Assembly (NCBI GenBank): GCA_948482415.1
Contig: CAOMFZ010000041.1
Coordinates: 1 to 13,177 of the forward strand
DNA length: 13,177 nucleotides
Direction: 5' to 3'
From: an uncultured Mailhella sp.
Lineage (GTDB): Bacteria > Desulfobacterota > Desulfovibrionia > Desulfovibrionales > Desulfovibrionaceae
The notes beneath the pieces were generated by a model. The model was not told the DNA's origin. It saw only the letters and a program-made list of their open reading frames with translations, and made no database searches. Positions 13,047 to 13,177 of this stretch are shown piece by piece (position 1 is the stretch's first letter; each line of letters opens with the position of its first letter). The translations under genes were made by a program, and so were the position numbers.

Positions 13047-13177
13047 AGCATGTTCGTTAAATCTTGAGAAATTTATGCAGGGGGAAAACTTTTTATAAAA
13101 AGTTTTCCCCCTGCACCCCTTTACAAAAATTTTTAAGCTTTATTGTAAAATTTATTTGTAGTTATTTCAGGAAATAC
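13041..13177. repeat. Interspersed repeat, copy B, inverted and cut by the window end
   Basis: From the glmU stop codon to the window end the sequence resembles the reverse complement of copy A (7501-7640). The left end (GTTAAAGCATGTTCG..., 13042 onward) matches the complemented right end of copy A at 20 of 27 positions. The core and the right part (CACCCCTTTACAAAA, AAGCTT, AAATTTATTTGTAG, TTTCAGGAAAT) match the left half of copy A. The terminal repeat on the right lies beyond the window. Like copy A it starts at the 3' end of a gene. Confidence 0.7.
13077..13114. repeat. Perfect 38-base palindrome in repeat copy B
   Basis: The arm 13077-13094 (GCAGGGGGAAAACTTTTT) pairs perfectly with 13097-13114 over 18 positions with only AT between them. 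It lies 30 bases after the glmU stop and is the same size as the palindrome in copy A. No U-tract follows, so termination would not be of the standard type. It may act as a transcript end stabiliser. Confidence 0.75.

Noticed and set aside
1..13177. CRISPR array, tRNA/rRNA genes, prophage or defence genes
   Set aside because: No regularly spaced direct repeats, no tRNA-like cloverleaf, and no integrase or phage genes were seen; most coding regions are recognised housekeeping genes.

Overview
The window looks like ordinary chromosomal DNA from an AT-rich, Gram-negative bacterium. The gene set, the MiaA variant (a DSRQLYKDFPIISAQPS-type loop) and the lone trpB suggest a low-GC member of the Desulfovibrionaceae. 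That placement is inference from memory of family sequences; no search was run. A YjfB-like gene behind a near-consensus sigma-28 promoter suggests the organism is, or was recently, flagellated.

Layout. Positions 44-3761 hold five minus-strand genes, read from right to left: a LOG-family nucleotide hydrolase, tadA (tRNA wobble deaminase), a small conserved-looking protein, a methyltransferase-like protein and a CreD-like membrane protein. A strong hairpin terminator separates creD from the rest. A 162-base divergent promoter region (3762-3923) then serves a plus-strand housekeeping operon: a beta-CASP metallo-beta-lactamase-fold RNase-like protein, rsmD, coaD and miaA (3924-7522), with short gaps or overlaps. 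miaA ends inside a repeat element with inverted-repeat ends (7501-7640). Next come a 59-residue YjfB-like gene on the minus strand with its own sigma-28 promoter, and a TatD-family nuclease, also on the minus strand.

Divergent from tatD is the most notable locus: a consensus promoter, an 18-codon leader peptide with three consecutive Trp codons (MKAQKIQHSYISWWWLVQ), overlapping 1:2, 2:3 and 3:4 RNA pairings, a U-tract terminator, and then a lone trpB with no trpA next to it. This is a complete-looking tryptophan attenuator. The leader peptide start codon lies at the predicted transcription start, so it is probably translated from a leaderless mRNA.

After the trpB terminator comes a tightly packed plus-strand set: an iron-type alcohol dehydrogenase (phosphonoacetaldehyde-reductase-like), a DUF2065 membrane protein and glmU. 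A second, inverted copy of the 7.5-kb repeat starts at the glmU stop codon and runs off the window end.

Several long open frames need shorter starts (tatD at 8789, the dehydrogenase at 10313, glmU at 11625). Their extra N-termini overlap the trp leader region, a terminator and the end of an upstream gene, respectively.
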